Shown: positions 12,001 through 25,459, counted from the stretch's first letter. The stretch: DNA of 64,000 nt from Pempheris klunzingeri (GCF_042242105.1 NC_092014.1:6607874-6671873), one strand, 5' to 3'. A program made the numbers and translations. Notes: a model not told the origin generated them from the letters alone.

Positions 12001-12359
12001 TTGCTTCAGACCTGAAGTGGACAGATGTGTGACTATGTTTCATTCTGTAGAGGACAGCACAGAGGTTGTGCTGCTGTGTCGCTGTCCCTGGTGCTGACTG
12101 TGAACGCGTCAGCAGAGCAGGAGCTGTCCGAGGTGTTTGAAGAGTTTCATGCTGACTGTAATGTCTGCTGCCTGTGGGAAGCGCTCAGCCTGTGTCAGAT
12201 ATTTCTTACTTAATCACTGGGACATTATTAGCTCTGTGTACCAATGGTGAGAGCTTCGTTCCTCGCTGAGACTCTGAACATGTTTTCATGACAAAGAACA
12301 ACGTTGCTGTTCGTGTATCGACCTGATTGGGGTGTGTGCTGATCTGTTCTGTGCTGCTC
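9074..12359. other. Intergenic DNA with one retroposon-like tail
   Basis: No exon recognised. The segment at about 10540-10670 is entered separately as a LINE-like 3' tail. Open frames at 10849-11115 and 11846-12213 show no family resemblance. Confidence 0.6.
10540..10672 (+). repeat. Possible LINE (L2-type) 3' tail
   Basis: The segment is rich in CTG/TTTACTG words and ends GGTTTATAAATAAAGATGGATTAGATTGGATTA. AAATAAAG followed by short tandem GATTxxA units is the typical 3' end of fish L2-type elements. No reverse-transcriptase frame accompanies it. Confidence 0.4.
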
Positions 12360-12604
12360 CTTTGACAGCTCCTCTTTAGCAATGGTATAGTAATGCTAAT
12401 GTCAGCATGCTAACGTGCTCCCAGTGACAATGTTAACCCCTTACTGCCTGAATTCATTTATAATTATATAGAAAAATAAATGATTTGTGTTTTTGCATTC
12501 AAGCAGATGCTAAATTAAGTGGAGATTGTTAATTTGAATATAGCATAGCATAGAATAGTACAATATAATAATAGTATAATAAAATATCTATGTACATATG
12601 CATA

Positions 12605-12644
<40 letters not shown>

Positions 12645-13105
12645 GTATCCATGCATCTATGTATATATAATGTATACATAGAATATGCATCAACCAGCAT
12701 TAGTGGGATACAGAAGCCACCTCAGCTGCATCAAGACCGGAAGAGGTTTGAGGCGAATTCGTGACAACAGGCAGCAAGGGGTTAAGCTGATGCTTATCTG
12801 GTATAGTATAGTATAGTATAGTGTGCTGGCATGCGAACATATGCTAATTAGCACTGGTGCAGCTGAGGCTGATGGAAGATCAGTACTTAAGCAGGTATTT
12901 GGTCATAAACAACAGTATTGGAAAAATCAAACTTGACCTGCCGGTGGCTTTAGAGGAAAATCCAGGGGATTACCAGAGTCATTAGGATTCATCTTCTGGG
13001 TCCCATGAATGTTTGTACCAAATTTCTTGCAAATCAAATCAATAGTTGTAAATATATTTAATTTAAAAAACATTGTCAGCCTCATGGCCGCACAGAAAAG
13101 TCTCC
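12360..13105 (-). repeat. Dispersed teleost repeat, inverted copy, split by a piggyBac-like MITE
   Basis: Read on the minus strand this matches the forward copy at 4505-4860 (CATCAGCCTCAGCTG, ACATTCATG, CATGAGGCTGACA). The sequence left of 12433 and right of 12785 joins into one continuous repeat, which shows that copy 2 of the piggyBac-like MITE inserted into an already resident repeat. Confidence 0.75.
12433..12785. mobile_element. piggyBac-like MITE, copy 2
   Basis: The element begins TTAACCCCTTACTGCCTG and ends CAGGCAGCAAGGGGTTAA. The inverted repeats are flanked by TTAA duplications, and the total is 353 bases. The central TA run (about 12607-12640) is expanded relative to copy 1. Orientation is opposite to copy 1. 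It carries about 40 bases (around 12711-12755) that copy 1 lacks, so copy 1 is the deleted derivative. Confidence 0.87.
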
Positions 13106-14927
13106 AGTCTCTTACTCCTTTTCCTTTGCTATCAGCTGCAGCCACTCCTGCGCCTTTCGCAAGTCAGTTGGCTCAAGAGCTCGAGGCCACTCTCCTAATC
13201 CCTATGGGATACAAAGAGAGTGCAGATTTCTGCTTGACTTTCTTTGTACAAGTACAACGTGACTGAGCATTCAGGACCCAGCCTTCCAAATCCTTTCAAG
13301 ACGCAGCGTTTTGTTTGCTATCTGTGTGTGGTCAGCTCTGGTGTGAGCCGCAGCTGTTGAGGAACACAATGACTGGATGCGGGAATGCTGCATTATTTCA
13401 TGCTCTACACCAACGGCACTTATTTACATAACTGAGCACTGCACTGTGGCAGGATGGAGTGCAGAGAAGTCTGAAGTCTTGCTGAATACATTTTCCAAGC
13501 GGTTGGCTAAAAGAGTAAAGAAGCTGGTGACATATGAGTTGTGAGACCACCTGGAGGACTTGACTTGATCATGTTTGCCATTTGGGTTGACACCCAGCTC
13601 AGTGGGACACCTGTAGCTGAGAGACAAATGAGAAACCCCTGGCCAGCAGAGAATACAATGCAAATCAGAGACCGGCTGTGAAATGACAGACCACTAATCC
13701 ACTTCATTGATTATGTTATTGACGTCCTACATTCAACATTCTTTTTAACGGCTGGAATTCACTTCACTTGACTGCAGCCATGGAGGGCTTTACATTAACG
13801 GAGCTTTCTCATTATCATACTCAAGAGACAAAACAAAAACAAAGAAATGCCCAGTCCATGCTTTTAGGGCTTTGCTAAACTGGCTTGATTATCACTAGGA
13901 AAGTATACAAATTAACCAAAGTACATTTCAAGTGATCTCTCTGAGGCTTCGTACAATACAGAAAAACAGATTATCTAACTTTTACCATATTTTTCTTGTA
14001 CAGTTTAAGTTCTCCAATCAGCACTTACACTCAAAAAACCACATCAGTCATCATGCATTTTGTGTATATAAGGTGCTACGTATGTTGATCACTATTGTTA
14101 ATAATATGTATATTACAATCAAATATGTAAAAAATGTTACATATCATCTAAATTATGATTACACATTGTTTTCTTAGAAAGATACATTTATGAAAGAAAA
14201 TAGCTGAACCAGGACAGACATGCAGGTTTGCACAGCTGGGTTGCAAATGTGTGCTAATTAGCTAAAGGCTAAATTGTTAGCCTCCACAATTACAACACTT
14301 TGTGTCCCTAATCCAGTTACATCACCGCCCCCTCTTGTACTTCACTTGAAATATTTCTGTGTTTAGAAAGATATAAATACAGGGTCAAACCAGGGCCATT
14401 CTCTAACAATATGTGTTTTTTTTTCTGCCTTGACACGTACGCCCATTGGATAATTCAGGATTGACTGATCAGCAGGTCATTACGGGGCTTTGTCACCTTC
14501 CTTCCTCCTGCACTTGTCAGACCTTCAGAGTGAGCGCTTAAACAAGCAAAACTGTCTCTACAGTCAAACTCAGGGCATAGATTTGCTGCGTAATGTGACA
14601 TGCCCTCTGACAAAACAGCAGCCAGTCAGTCCCAACAGACACCTGACAGCCAATCACAAACAAGTATTTCTTGTGGCCATGTTAGGACAAGCACAATGTT
14701 TAAAGATGATCCCTTCCTTTAGTCAAATAAACAGTGAGAATGAAACTTCCATGCTACGTTTGGTTCACACGTACAGTCACTGTCACGCAGTTTTTTCCTC
14801 TTATCTGCTCACACTTTCTTCCACATTCTATACGGCCTCGGTGTGTAACAATACCCACAATGCACTGCCCCGCAAAAGCTCACTGCTCAGGGCAATGGGC
14901 AGAGCCAGCTGAACTCTTGAGGCCTCA

Positions 14928-14958
<31 letters not shown>

Positions 14959-16446
14959 CAGGGAGAGTGAGAGGATGCACTGCTATCTTCTGCCGGTATA
15001 TTGCTCTTATCAAGAGTTGTTGAACTGCACACACTCTGTCTCACTCTCTATCTCTTTCACACACACACACACACATAAAGACAGACGTGCAGCACACACA
15101 GACAGCCATGCATGAAACATAGTTTGCATTAAATACTTGATGAGGTGTGTGAGGCTGTCAGGCGGCGTTCTGCAGCTCAGTGAGACTAGATGTCGCATCC
15201 AATGAACAATTTTGTCTTGTCTAACGTCTCCTGAGCCTCAGTGTGGGGATTCAGCCCTGAGAAACAAATTCCCATCAAACGTCTTATATGCTGCAGTGTA
15301 CTGTACAGACATACATTAAAGCCCACCGAAGAGTACAACAGTCAGAGGGTTACAAACTGTTTCGTACTGTTTAAAATATGAACACAGAGTACAACGTAGC
15401 CCCTTAATGCTCAGTCTTCCTGTTGTTTTCCTCCTCACGTAGCTTCAAAGTTATTTATTCCACTCTGTCTGACAGTATCGTACTGTATACTCAGCTTTAA
15501 CTTATTCCTGCTCTTTTTTCCTTTTTTATTGAGGCTACAGAAGGTGATGCTTGAAAAATTTAATCCCAAGACTTTTTTGTGGCTGCCAGATTGCATCAAA
15601 TGGACACATTTTGAATATGTTATATATAAAATTAACATCAGTCAACATTCAGATGTATGTATATTTTATAATATTTCAGTTATCTTTGAGCATTTAAGGC
15701 ATTCAATTAAGAAAAAACACTTTTGAACACACTGATAAGGATTTTAGTGTCACCCACCCACCCTGCGATAAATATTAATTGAATAGAAGAAGTAGTTGGT
15801 TACAAATCGCTGCTAATGAAATAGATATGTTTTATGATGTGACAATGCTCTGGGTACATTTGGTTACATTGAGGCACAAAAACAACTTGGTTAGATTTAA
15901 GTAAACATTGTGGTTTGGGTTAAAATGACCACTTCGCCAAGGTCGTCATGGTTACAGTAATAACCAAAAAAACAACAACAAAAAACAGTGTTGATTGTCA
16001 GTTGGAAATGGGAACTGTACATAGTTTTGGGCCACTCGCTGAAACGACAGCTGCTGTCACTCATCTTAGTGGGACAGCCTCACCCGCTCAGCTGTGGCAT
16101 TTTTCCTTCAGACACTCTCTCCTGGAAGACATTTGTGGTGTTGCACTCAGTTGAACATGTGAAGGTGCCACAAATAGTTGCGTAACAACTGATAAAAACA
16201 GAGAAGTTCAAACCCATCTTCCTTTCTGACCTCCACACAGCTGCCTATCACAGCCTGAAGTGGGTGGGTGTGAATGTCAGATTGTGGGTTTCAGAGAGAC
16301 GCTTCCCCACAGCCCTTGTTCCCATTCCGACATTGGAAAAGGTGCGAAGGGAGAAGGTTTCCGAAGCTATGTAATCATCCGACAAATACTGGTGTCTTTA
16401 GTCTCTCAATACTCTACCCTGTCTGTGGTCCTCAGCTCAGAGCCCA
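13106..16446. other. Intergenic DNA with two microsatellites
   Basis: Contains (GT)n at 14931-14958 and (CA)n at 15058-15075. A segment near 15865-15960 (GAGGCACAAAAACAACTTGGTTAG and onward) resembles another dispersed fish repeat. Nothing else was recognised; open frames at 14490-14912 and 13932-14177 have no family signature. Confidence 0.6.
14931..14958. repeat. (GT)n microsatellite
   Basis: Fourteen GT units. A CA tract of opposite polarity follows at 15058-15075. Confidence 0.95.
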
Positions 16447-16800
16447 TTCACTCCTTCTGAGAAAATAAGTCAAAAGTCAGCTGGGCACTGTAGTTTTTAG
16501 CAGAAATTACTCAACTAGGAGTAAATAGTGCATTTGTTTGGAACTATTTTCACCGGCGAATGAATACACATTTGGTTGATGATGATATATGAGAACAAAC
16601 AGCAGTGCTCGTGTTCATGGTGATAACACCGGTAACACGTGGCTCATTTTAGTCATTTTAGTTTAATAGTCTATGTGGAACAAGTGAATATGTGTTGTAT
16701 GTATTGTATTTATTGAATGGCACAAGAGGCATAATCAGGATTTGTCTTCAGAGCCAGTGCAATCAAGTCTTTGTTGGTTTTAGTCTTTTAATGGGATTTG
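16447..16800 (+). repeat. Dispersed repeat family C, copy 1
   Basis: Shares diagnostic words with two other same-orientation copies at 18718-18930 and 40125-40370: CTGTAGTTTTTAGCAGAAATTACTCAA, AGGAGTAAAT(A/T)GTGCATTTG, and TTGTTGGTTTTAGTCTTTTA. This copy retains both ends but has diverged in the middle. Confidence 0.6.
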
Positions 16801-17165
16801 TTGACAATGTGAAGAATAATAATCTGCCAGCCTTCTTAAATATGACGCTGCTGTTCCGATTGTGTGAGTAACATTTCCTGTTTTAATGAATTCATTGAAT
16901 ATCACAGCGATTAATGAGATGCTGTAGTAATAATAACTAAAGTTTACTGCAAATGCTACTAGCAAACCCTGCATATATGTAAGCACACATATACACACAT
17001 TAACGGTCTACAGAAGTAGACACACACACACACACACACTTACATATTGCAGGTCTCTGGAGCTGCACCTTCAGGCCAGATTAGTTTGAGTGACTCAGAG
17101 GCAATTCTCCTGCTGTGTAATTGAACACTACAACTGTACTCTCTCTGTCCACACACTTAAAGACA

Positions 17166-17203
<38 letters not shown>

Positions 17204-18717
17204 TGCATCATGGTTACTGTGTTAAAACCTACATTGTGAAGAATCTTGGAAGAAAAAGATAAGAAAGTGTGTGAAAGAGAAGTGAAAAGGGAATATTAAA
17301 GTGAGAAGAAAATAGGGGAGAGGAGCAAACAAGAGCAGAGAGAGATGTAAGACAGAGGGGTAGGAAAGAGAGAATAAAGCAGGGGAGCCTTCTCTTTCCT
17401 TAAATACTCCTGCTGAGATGCTGCTCCGCTGATCAAACGGCGAGAGAAAAGAGGTGAGGGGGCGCGCGTAGGAGGAGGAGAGAGAAAGAAAGAGATATAG
17501 AGTGCAGAAGAAAGAGATGGAGAAGCTGCTGAACAGTGAGACAGAAAAGAAGGTAGGGAATGAGAAGAATAGTCAGTGATGACAGCCATCAAATTAGAAT
17601 TGTAAGAGGTGTGACGGCATGAACAAAGATTTGACTTCTGCAAGATATTAGTGCCCTCTCTGCTCTCCAGCTGTCCACTTCCTTTTTTTTTTTTAATCTG
17701 TCAGGTTGTATTTCATCACAGAGAAGTCAGTCACATACCTGTAACAGCAGCAGAAGCACTGTCACCAGCCAGCAATGACAGTGATGACTGCCATCTTAGG
17801 GATCTATAGCAGGGAGACACTGTTTAAGTCTGTGGTCTGTACCTGCAGAGAGTACCCCCACTGTGTGCATCTGTGTGTGTATGTGTGTGTAGTTTGCATA
17901 TGACAGCTCTTAAAAAAGCCTTATAGTGTTTGTACCCCAGTGGACTCGACGTCAGCGTCATAGCGCCTCCACACACACACAGACACACACATAAATACGC
18001 AGACTGGCCTGAAGTTCAGTCTTTGAATTAAGCTGACAGTCGGACCGCACACTTGTCACACTCTGAAAGCAACATTAGTGGATATCAGTATGAAAACACA
18101 CAGTTTTTCAGCATTTTGTCACAAAAGCAGATTTTTGTCAAGGCAGAACACGAGGAAAACCTTGAAAACGAGACAGTGTGCAGCACAGGTGTAGCTGTTT
18201 TTTGGTTGCACTTATTAGAAGTGTAGGTAGTTTATCATCAGTTATTATTGTACCAATAAATGCATGACTCAGCATGAATTACAGCTTTTTTGCTAATACT
18301 GAGTTCACTCTTCACACAGTCAGCACCACAACAGTCTATGCGGTCTCAACTGTGAATCATTTTTGCTTTGACACAAAAAGTGTTCGATGACCAGCTCTTT
18401 TAAAATTCATGAACTCTTTTCTCACCACCAAAACACACCAAATGTTTTGTACACACTCTAAATCAATTAATTAGTCGTTAAGCTTTTACTGTTTTTAAGT
18501 TTTTAAGTTGATGCATAAAGAACACAAAGTGGGGGAGAGATGTTACTAATACAACAAATGTTTCTTTATGCAGGCATGTGAGTGTCATTATGAATTTTTA
18601 ATCAAACTTTTTTCAGAACATGTGAGTCTCTCCATGTAGTAATTTCTCTCCTTCCTCTGCCTACGTGAACGAGCTCCACCTCACACCACATCCTTCTGAC
18701 AGCCCTCTTGGTTGTAG
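16801..18717. other. Intergenic DNA with microsatellites and a purine tract
   Basis: (CA)n at 17020-17039 and 17167-17200, then a purine-rich stretch at about 17230-17570 (GAGAGA, GAAAGA). No exon recognised. Confidence 0.6.
17167..17200. repeat. (CA)n microsatellite
   Basis: Seventeen CA units. A shorter CA tract lies at 17020-17039. Confidence 0.95.
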
Positions 18718-18930
18718 CTGTTACAAAATGACTAAAGGATTATTCTGCATTTTTCCTACTGTCGACAAAACGTTACTCAAACAGGAATAAATTGTGCATT
18801 TGTTATTTTCATTCGTGGATTAAGGCATATTTGGTGCACTGGTATTTACAGCAGCAGGATGGTGTATGTAGGATTGACTCAAAATAAAGTACAGTGCCTA
18901 TGCTCATTGCAATAAAGAAATGTCAAATGT
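18718..18930 (+). repeat. Dispersed repeat family C, copy 2
   Basis: Contains ACTCAAACAGGAATAAATTGTGCATTTG (as in the 16.4 kb copy) and GTGTATGTAGGATTGACTCAAAATAA followed by CATTGCAATAAAGAAATGTC (as in the 40.1 kb copy). It therefore links the other two into one family. Confidence 0.6.
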
Positions 18931-21690
18931 TTTTTAATAGTTTAAAAGTTTTACCTTAAAACTGGCTTCAAAGCATGGTGCACTTCCTGGGGTCTTGCAT
19001 GAGCCCTGCTGCGTCTCCGAAGGGGAGCCACATTAGCTGAGCAACATAGTAAAGTTCAACAGACTAAACTGCCAAAAAACAGCAAAATCTCATGAAAAAA
19101 AAAGAAAAAATAACACAAACTCACAACAGTTTACGTTGTAGGACATGAAGACTGTTGCGTGGGTTTATGTGTGCTTTAGTCCTACTCATACTCAACACCT
19201 GAGCTCAGTTACCTGAGCTAGCTTTAGCGAGACAACAACAATGAGTTGTTGCGTGCGATGTCACACACAGGGCCAAATCAGTGTTTTCATGCACATTTAC
19301 TTAAAAATGAAAAAGACTTGACTTTTCTCAGACTTAAATAAGACTAAACTGTTCAAAATAAGTGACTTGGGGCCTCAGTTGGGCTCAAGCAATCAGGAAG
19401 TGCTGCTGAGGGCTCATTTGGCCCAACAGGTTAATCAATGTATCAGTTACATATGCTGTTTAATGATCTCAAGCCAGATTTTTATGTGCCCAGAATGAAA
19501 TCAAAACATTACACTCCTTAATTAGCACGGACTCTCATGAGTTCATATGTCATGCATCTATTCATATGCTAATTCATGCTGATTCTTGCACTTATTAATG
19601 CATGAATCACTGATAAGTCTCATACACGTCTATTAAAGTGTTACATTACTTTAAGGATCATTTTCATCAGAGCTTGATAGTCAAGGAGCAGCTGTCCTTT
19701 TTCAGTGAGGTCTGTGTTTAAAAGGTGGTGCTTTGAGGTCAGAAACATTAGCTATAAATAAGGAGATTATCACCATAATGCCGCATTGTGATACCCACTT
19801 ATGTATTCTGAATTCATAATTCAAAGAGCAGCAAAGCACAAAAGCCCTTGTTTAACCATTAGAGACAAACCCTGCTGAGAAATAAAGGTGGACTCCCACC
19901 GACGACACACGGGTCTGATTGTTTTAGAGCTAATCTGAAAGCTTTACATCCAAGACATTAATGTAGCCACGCGAGGGTGTTACAAAGTCCTTTGATATAT
20001 GTAAACAGTTGGAAAAATATAATTGTATGCTGAGTTATTGGAAGAAGTCTGACTAAGCTGAGGAGAGCTGGATAATTGAGAAAACCTCATTATGTGGCTG
20101 TAAAATTAATTTTCCATGCATCCACCCATCCACTTTCTAGACATTCATTCAGTGAGAGCAGATTACATGACTTCCTATTGCAACTTCCCCTGGAAACTTC
20201 CTCTAGCTTCTTCCAGACGCTCCTGTGGGATCCCCAGGTTTAGGGTTCACTTGATGCCAGGAGAGTGAACACAGCTTTCTCTTTCTTAGGGTAAAAGGAC
20301 TGAAGACTCAGAGCAGTGACCCTGGCACCTCACACTCCAGCACCACCTCTGAAAGGATACCTCAGGGAAAACAGGGATAAGCCGCTTCTAAATCCTCAAA
20401 ACACATTTACACAGGATTATCAAATTCCCTGAAGTCCTTTGTTATCTGTTGGTCCAGTGCTCTGTGGTCAGAACAGATCCAACACAGTTTCTTCTGAATC
20501 TAAAACTCAATAGTTCAGTGGTCATTTTCACAGCACCGCAGTGTAAGGTTTTCCCAAAGAGGCCAAAAACTTCTGCAAGAGCGTGTTTGGGCAGCCTGAT
20601 CCTGCTTTTCGTCCTCTCTTGCATTGGAGTCTCTTTACAACCACAGGAGCAATGATTACAGCAACCAATAACTCTGTCAATGCACATATGAGTATTGTAT
20701 TAAGATAGACTTGAAAAATTCACAACATATCCTTTAAGTACCGCAGTCTGTCAGGATAAATCTCATCCTACCCCGCATCTTCCACTTACTGCAGCTGTAA
20801 TTTTATAAGGAGACGAGAAGACTTGTCAACCCTAATATTTCATATAAATCATTTATGCCCCTCAATTAACTCTATAGAGTGTCCATGACAATCTCAGCTC
20901 TCCTCAAACCTATGAGAAAGATAAAACAGACAGACTCTGCAGGCTGTGGTTCAGACGCTATGGTCATTCACTGCTGCACAGCAGATGTGTGAGATCATTA
21001 GGGAGAAAGTTTCACTTTGCCATTCAGTGATCACAGTAGGTAGACAGATAACAGTGGATACCTATCACAGTTAATGAGCTAGCTGACATTTTCTGTCAGG
21101 TATTAGCCATATTGCATTATAACTTAGGAGCTAAAGTTAGCAAACATTAGCAGACATCTATTCCAGGGTGCTGGTTAAATTAAACCTGCATTGAATTACT
21201 TTTTTGGCCACTTGGGGGCAGTGGAAACAAGGTGTGAGCACACCATTGACATATCATCACTTTTAAGTTGATGTGGGAAAGACAAAGAAAAAGAAAAGAA
21301 AGACAAAGAAAAAATGTAGGTGACCTGTGAGGAAACAGTCGGTTATTTATGTAATTATGGAGCAACATTATCTTTTACTTGGTGAATGTAAGCCTCTGTG
21401 TTTGTAGTCTGTACTCCTGTACTACTCTCTCTTTCACCAGCTAGTCACTAACGCCAACATAAGTTGCAGTCAGACAGCTAAACAATGAGCTGGAGCTCAC
21501 TAAAAGCAGCGGAAAGCTGCAGGTTCAGGTGATAATTCCCTGCAGGTTTGTCATGACGAGCTCCCTTTACACTGTTGTCACGTCATCATTTGATATGTTG
21601 TTGTTATGAAAATATCAGTTATGGTCACTTTGTCAATTTACACAACTGGAAGCTTATTCATCAGTGGCAAAGCTGCCCACTTAAACAATA
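18931..21690. other. Intergenic DNA, no gene recognised
   Basis: No splice-flanked open frame or RNA gene was found. The stretch near 21195-21265 (GGCCACTTGGGGGCAGTGG) reads like part of another dispersed fish repeat, but only one copy is in the window. Confidence 0.55.
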
Positions 21691-21850
21691 TATTCAGTTA
21701 TTTCAGAAGAGTGAAACAAGAGGATCGACTAAAGTATGGAGCTAGAGTGAGGATGCAGTTAGCTGAGCTAAGCATAAACATTAGATCAGGGGGAAACAGC
21801 AAGCCAAAGTTACAAAACATACATCTTCCAACGCCTCTGGCTCATTAATG
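21691..21850 (+). repeat. Dispersed 'TTAGCTTAGC' repeat, copy
   Basis: Contains TATGGAGCTAGAG, GTTAGCTGAGCTAAGCATAAA and GGGGGAAACAGCAAGCC, corresponding to the family seen more clearly at 53190-53405 and 58195-58380. The open frame at 21606-21848 is a by-product of this repeat. Confidence 0.55.
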
Positions 21851-24453
21851 AATTAGCTCAGTTAGCTACTCTCTCTCGCTTGTTTTACCCGTGCACAAAA
21901 AATGCACAAACAACAATTATGATATTATTGTCATTATCAAAATGTTCAAATTGAATGTATTGAATAAATTATTCTGTGAATCATCAGAGAACAAATGTTT
22001 TGTCATAAATCCTGTCAACTGAGAACATTCAATTATTCAATCAAAATGACATTACAGATGTCCACTGCTGCAGCGTGAGACTAGCAGCTCATGTTCCCCT
22101 CCCTTCCTCAGTTCACTGTTTAGGTCAGTATGCCATGATAAATGAAAGACATAGATTATATGCAGTATATTATGCAAGTGAATAGTATCTCATTAAGTGC
22201 ACCATGTCATGCCGGTGAGGAGTATAATTTTAGTTACTTGAGCAGTTCCCAGTAGATCTCTCCTCCGTGGCTGAAATGAAAATTATGCCCTTTCCAATAA
22301 CAAGCATTCTTACTGACCTCCACTGAGGAAATGGACTTATGGACTTTGAATCTTCCTGTACTGCCTCCCAAATGATATGTCTAGCAGGTTTAGGAGTTCC
22401 TGAAAATTATCCTCCCACATTCAGTCAGTAATCTCACTAAACATCAGTGTGTCCCTGTACCCACTGAGCACAGCGAGGTCACTGCCTCACTGCTCATCTG
22501 CCTCCTCATCCTGAGTCACCAAAAATGATGTTTTTGTATTTCTCTGATGTTTCCTGATACACGTCTATGAGCTCCTCCTGGCCTGGACCTTTTCAGCTCA
22601 AATCTTTCTGTTGAATTCTCTTCATCTTACACAGACTTTAAAGACCTCCTCTCTCAGCTGGACTGTCTCACTCAACACTCATGTCCACCAGCAGGTTCCT
22701 TGGTTGCTGCTCTAATTTACTTTTTGAGCCAATTATGGACAGCAGAATAAGCCAAAAACAGACATATTACCACCTCATACATGTGTAGCAATGAACACAT
22801 CCTGCAGAAACAGAGAGCCATTCAGGTGTCTATGCTAAAACTGAGGAGCTTGTTGGATGTTCAAACAGTGTCTGAAACCACCTTCTCCACACATTTCACC
22901 CCTGAATTGGTGACACTATTACTCTTTGAAATAAGCACTTCATGCAGAGATTGGGCATGTTTGTACGAATATTGCCCGAAAAAGTTCGGCATTATCTCCA
23001 TATTTAAATGATTGGTATTACAAACTAGTTTGTTTCATGCAAACTGAAACCTTTAGCTTCGAGTGATGTTACTGAATGTTAAGCCCAATATTTCATTGAT
23101 TATTTCTATCTAGCTCTGTTTTGGTCTCAACCAACTTCTGAGAGAAAAAAATCAGCCCTTTAGCAGCTAAATGCTCCACAAATGCTTCCACCAGCCAGTC
23201 TTTAATTTGTCTTTTTGCCACTGGGTGCTAGACAGGTAGCATGCACTAGGTTTTTAGAGCTTCTGGTTGAAAATAGCGGCCTGCTTGCTGATGGAAATGA
23301 AGTTGATGTAAGTGGTGAAACTGAATGAAAGCAGTAAAGTTATTGTAAAAGAAAAACAGTGAGCGGAAAGAGTTTTAAAAAGCTCTGTAGATGGAGCTCT
23401 CTGTCCCGTTTCTTCTCACTCTCTAATTAAGCAGAAAATAGCAAAAAATAATATTGAAAAAAAAAGCTCTGAAGATCTTATGGGAACTGCAGAGTTGGGT
23501 GATAATTCTGCAGCTACGCCCCCCTTTCACATTGCACAGAGCTGCTTTAAAGATTACTTACTATTGGTTTTATCTTGTTTGACTGACAGTCAAACACCCC
23601 AAAAGATATTAAATGGATCATAAATAAGATAACATTGTTCTGGCAATTTAAAGGGCTTGGGCACCGGCTATTAGACACAATGTCTACAGTTTCCCATTTC
23701 TTTCCTCCCACATTTCCTGTCATCTCTGCACTGTTGGCTGTCCAATACCGGCAAAACATGCCCCTTACTAAAAATGTTTAAAAGAAGATAATGATAGAAA
23801 ACTGAGAGAAGCCACGGATCCTCAAATTTGACAAGTTAACCAACAAACCAATGCCCAGATAAGTCCACAAAACACTAAATGTTTGTTAAATTGCTTTAAT
23901 AATTAATCCATTATCAAATAGAAGTCCGTTTTCTCTGACTGACTAATAGTTTTAGGAAGCACTCTCCAACAGCTACATCTCCATGACCTCAACTTCCAAG
24001 AGAAGAGCACAGCACGGTGCTGCTGAAAACCACTGGGCTAAAAACAACATTTTCTGTGTTGCAGGCTGAGTTTCTCAAGTTAATGGCGAAGGGAGTTCGA
24101 CAAGGACCTGAATTTGAGCGGTATTGTGCAGATCGGGCACCGTCGTAGACTAATGGCTCACAAAGTCACACCAGGTAAAGGCTGCTGAAAAATTTAAAAT
24201 GTACCAAAACGAAATATCACTTCAAGCACAGAGTATTGGAAAAATGGAGCGGTGCTGAAGAGAGGGCAAGTGGGAATGTGAGTGTGTGTGAGGGCAAGTG
24301 TGTAGGTGTGTATGAGTGAGTGAACACGTAGAGGAGCTGATCCTATCAGACTCTTGTCAGGTCCTGTTGGGTTTTTCTATATAAACCCCTGAGCAAGGAG
24401 ACTTGTGCTGCACTTAACTTTCTACCCCTCTTCCTGTCTATATGTCTCTCGCT

Positions 24454-24481
24454 CACACACACGCACACACACACGCACACA

Positions 24482-24513
<32 letters not shown>

Positions 24514-24530
24514 AACACACACACACACAC
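24454..24530. repeat. (CA)n imperfect microsatellite
   Basis: Over 70 bases of CA units interrupted by CG and AAA steps. Confidence 0.95.
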
Positions 24531-25426
24531 TGTCAGTCTCTTCCTGTTTTCTTCTGTCTTTCTACATTTCCCCTTTTCTCACATCATTAGTCTCCCCATG
24601 TCTCTCCTTGCTCTCTCCCAGGAGCTCGCTGAGGATTTAGGCCTCCTCTCCTCCTAGACTCACCTACATCCTTTCATCCTGTTCCCTCCCTCTCATCCTC
24701 CTCCTCCTCCTCACTCCCCTCTCCCTCCTTTTCTTCTCTCTTCTCTCTCTCTCCTCCTTCCTTGCTTAACCTGCTTCCTGAGCCCAAAAAATAAACCCAC
24801 ACACACAAGCAAACACACACACACACACTGACACATTACACACTGTGCACACGCATACAGAATCAAGCCCAAACCCATCTGCAGCCAGCAGCACAACATC
24901 TAATCCTTATGCTTGGGGAGGAGGGGGACCTTGCAATCATTTCTGCTCTCTTTCTGCCCCACCATTCATTCTCTTGTCTCTTCTCCTCTTCGATCATATT
25001 CTCCATCCTTTAAAGCAGGCCCAGCATCCCACTGGTGTACAGTAGGAGTATATTTGAGGAGGCATTGGGACTGCTTCCTCTTTTTGGGCGCTCGTGTCGT
25101 CCAGTGGTTGTCACTCATGTGCCAGGAAGATGCACGCAGACTGTCGTTCCAACCACAAAAGCCAATTTCACTCACCGGCTCACCTTGTAATAAAAAGTGA
25201 AATAAGCTGCTGTAGTATTTTGTTGGGATGAAAACCTGGCGCTCGTGGGCTCTGTGTGACACATGACTGAGCGCCACTGGTCTTGAAATGATGATTCCTG
25301 GTGATGCTGCTGCTCTCCCACTGTGTTGGACACTGCTGCCGCCGTGTGGCTGCCCGGCTGAACCGCAACAGCTCCTCTATAATGACCGTTTGATTTTTGA
25401 GAGGAGTTGCATCAAGACCCCCCCTA

Positions 25427-25459
<33 letters not shown>

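Noticed and set aside
14490..14912. 140-codon open frame, plus strand
   Set aside because: No motif or family signature; overlapping frames on both strands are equally open.
25085..25200. tRNA-like or SINE-like segment (TGTCGTCCAGTGGTTG and GTTCCAACC)
   Set aside because: The words recall A- and B-box promoters, but the spacing and cloverleaf do not fold convincingly and no second copy is in the window.
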